Below, one piece after another: positions 4,233 to 5,256 of a DNA stretch of 5,256 nucleotides. The position numbers and the translations under genes are program-made. The stretch is from NCBI GenBank assembly GCA_012515495.1, contig JAAYYH010000123.1:1-5256 (forward strand), in the 5' to 3' direction. The DNA is from Coriobacteriaceae bacterium (GTDB taxonomy: Bacteria; Actinomycetota; Coriobacteriia; Coriobacteriales; UBA8131). The notes under the pieces were generated by a model, which saw only the letters and a program-made list of their open reading frames with translations, did no database searches and was not told the origin of the DNA. Position 1 is the first letter of the stretch; each line of letters opens with the position of its first letter.

Positions 4233-5256
4233 ATGTGGCCACGATTCTACAAATCTGATCTTCCTGTTATCGCTCACTATCTGGGATCTTTGGTGCTGCT
4301 GATGGGCTGCGTGATGCTGATCCCATTGCTGGTGGGCTGCGTTATGCAGGAATGGGCGATAGTCTCACACTATGTGATCGGGTTGGGCATCTCCCTCGTA
4401 GTCGGTTCTCTGCTACGACTCTGTAAAGTCACGCCTACGCTACTCAACCGTCGACAGGCCATTGCCATTACCGGTTTGGCTTGGATGGTCTGTGCGCTCA
4501 TCGGCGCAGTGCCGTTGTGGCTTTCGGGGATGTTCGTTTCATATCTCGATGCGTTCTTCGAGAGCGTCTCGGGCTTGACCTCAACCGGAATGACGATGAT
4601 CAGAGATGTCGACCATCTCTCCACTGCTGATAATATGTGGCGTTTCTCGCTCCAGTTCCTCGGCGGTCAGGGCGTGGTCGTTATCGCCTTGTCGATGGGT
4701 CTCTTTACCAAAGGTGGCACGTCTTTCTACGACGCGGAAGGGCGCAATGAGCACATTTTGCCCAACATCAAGAACACCGCTCAGTTCATTTGGCAGTTCT
4801 CCTCGTTGGTGATTATCATTGGTACGTTGATAATGTCGGTGGTGATGATATTTAAAGGGATTGAGCCGGTACGCAGCCTGTTCCATGGCCTGTGGATCAC
4901 CGTTGGTTCATACGACACTGGTGGCTTTAGCCCACAGAGTTCTTCGATGATGTATTACCACTCCTGGACGCTTGAGCTAATCGCCATGTTGTTCATGCTG
5001 ATGGGGGCTGTCAACTTCACCTTGTACGCCCGAGTCTGGAAGGGTAGTTGGCGCGAGCTTCTAACCGATATCGAAACCCGCACTTTGGCGATCTGGATTG
5101 TGATACTGTTGGTGATCTTCGTTGCGGCTTTGAATGCCGGAGAATATCTTACCGGTTACTCCGGTCTGGTTCGCAGGGGGGTGTTTACTATCATCTCTGC
5201 GGCAGCGAATTCCGGCTATCAGGTATTGACTACTAACCAGATGCTGAACATGCTAA
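4233..5256 (+). CDS. trkH: TrkH-family potassium uptake channel subunit, N-terminal part (runs off window)
   Basis: The first 341 codons of an expected 480 or so. TrkH/KtrB proteins are membrane ion channels built from four M1-pore-M2 repeats and gated by a cytoplasmic TrkA/KtrA ring. Visible here: leading hydrophobic segments at about 15-38 and 43-62; pore loop 1 with FFESVSGLTSTGMT (108-121, filter Gly119); the conserved R-x-S-L-Q-F-L-G-G-Q-G loop (137-147), where Gln replaces the usual Met; pore loop 2 with GSYDTGGFSP (225-234, filter Gly231); and pore loop 3 with SAAANSGYQ (322-330, filter Gly328). The three filter glycines are intact. The fourth repeat lies beyond the edge. ATG 4233 is the first start after an in-frame TAG at 4227; its Shine-Dalgarno match is poor (TCAGG, 12 bases away), which suits coupling to the preceding small frame. 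A trkA gene may follow outside the window. The family call is firm; the TrkH versus KtrB subtype is less so. Confidence 0.92.
   Translation, partial: MWPRFYKSDLPVIAHYLGSLVLLMGCVMLIPLLVGCVMQEWAIVSHYVIGLGISLVVGSLLRLCKVTPTLLNRRQAIAITGLAWMVCALIGAVPLWLSGMFVSYLDAFFESVSGLTSTGMTMIRDVDHLSTADNMWRFSLQFLGGQGVVVIALSMGLFTKGGTSFYDAEGRNEHILPNIKNTAQFIWQFSSLVIIIGTLIMSVVMIFKGIEPVRSLFHGLWITVGSYDTGGFSPQSSSMMYYHSWTLELIAMLFMLMGAVNFTLYARVWKGSWRELLTDIETRTLAIWIVILLVIFVAALNAGEYLTGYSGLVRRGVFTIISAAANSGYQVLTTNQMLNML

Noticed and set aside
3957..4277. Minus-strand open frame of 106 residues
   Set aside because: It is antisense to the microprotein and the trkH start, its composition is Ser/His/Arg-rich with no domain, and it covers the probable promoter region.
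4370..4886. Minus-strand frames within trkH
   Set aside because: They are antisense to TrkH sequence whose pore motifs are plainly coded on the plus strand.

Overview
The window looks like chromosome from a Gram-positive bacterium with roughly balanced GC content. An actinobacterial relative (Coriobacteriia- or Bifidobacterium-like) is my best guess. It rests on the gene types, the purine-rich Shine-Dalgarno sites and the very large MacB-type fused transporter, not on any marker gene. No phage, insertion sequence, CRISPR array, tRNA or rRNA is visible.

Layout. (1) Positions 1-122 (+) are the last 39 codons of a purine nucleoside phosphorylase. (2) Positions 123-251 are a short, internally repetitive gap between two converging genes, with no clear intrinsic terminator. 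(3) Positions 252-3755 (-) are one intact 1167-residue ABC exporter: an N-terminal ATPase fused to a MacB/FtsX-type permease, with an unusually large extracytoplasmic region (about 740 residues) that contains tandem repeats of about 55 residues. (4) Positions 3756-4082 are a 327-bp divergent intergenic region full of direct and inverted repeats, which probably holds the promoters for both directions. (5) Positions 4083-4211 (+) are a probable 42-residue single-span membrane microprotein with a good ribosome binding site. (6) Positions 4233-5256 (+) are the first 341 codons of a TrkH-type potassium uptake channel subunit, cut by the window edge.

How the parts relate. The microprotein and trkH are close together, on the same strand and in the same reading frame, separated only by two in-frame TAG codons. 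They are probably cotranscribed, and trkH may rely on translational coupling because its own ribosome binding site is weak. The ABC exporter is divergent from them and could share control through the repeat-rich region, but nothing ties its substrate to potassium. The purine nucleoside phosphorylase appears unrelated and merely converges on the exporter.

Most notable: the repeat-bearing extracytoplasmic insert of the exporter, the microprotein/double-amber arrangement before trkH, and the ordered repeats in the divergent promoter region. I see no clear evidence of a wholly new multi-gene system.
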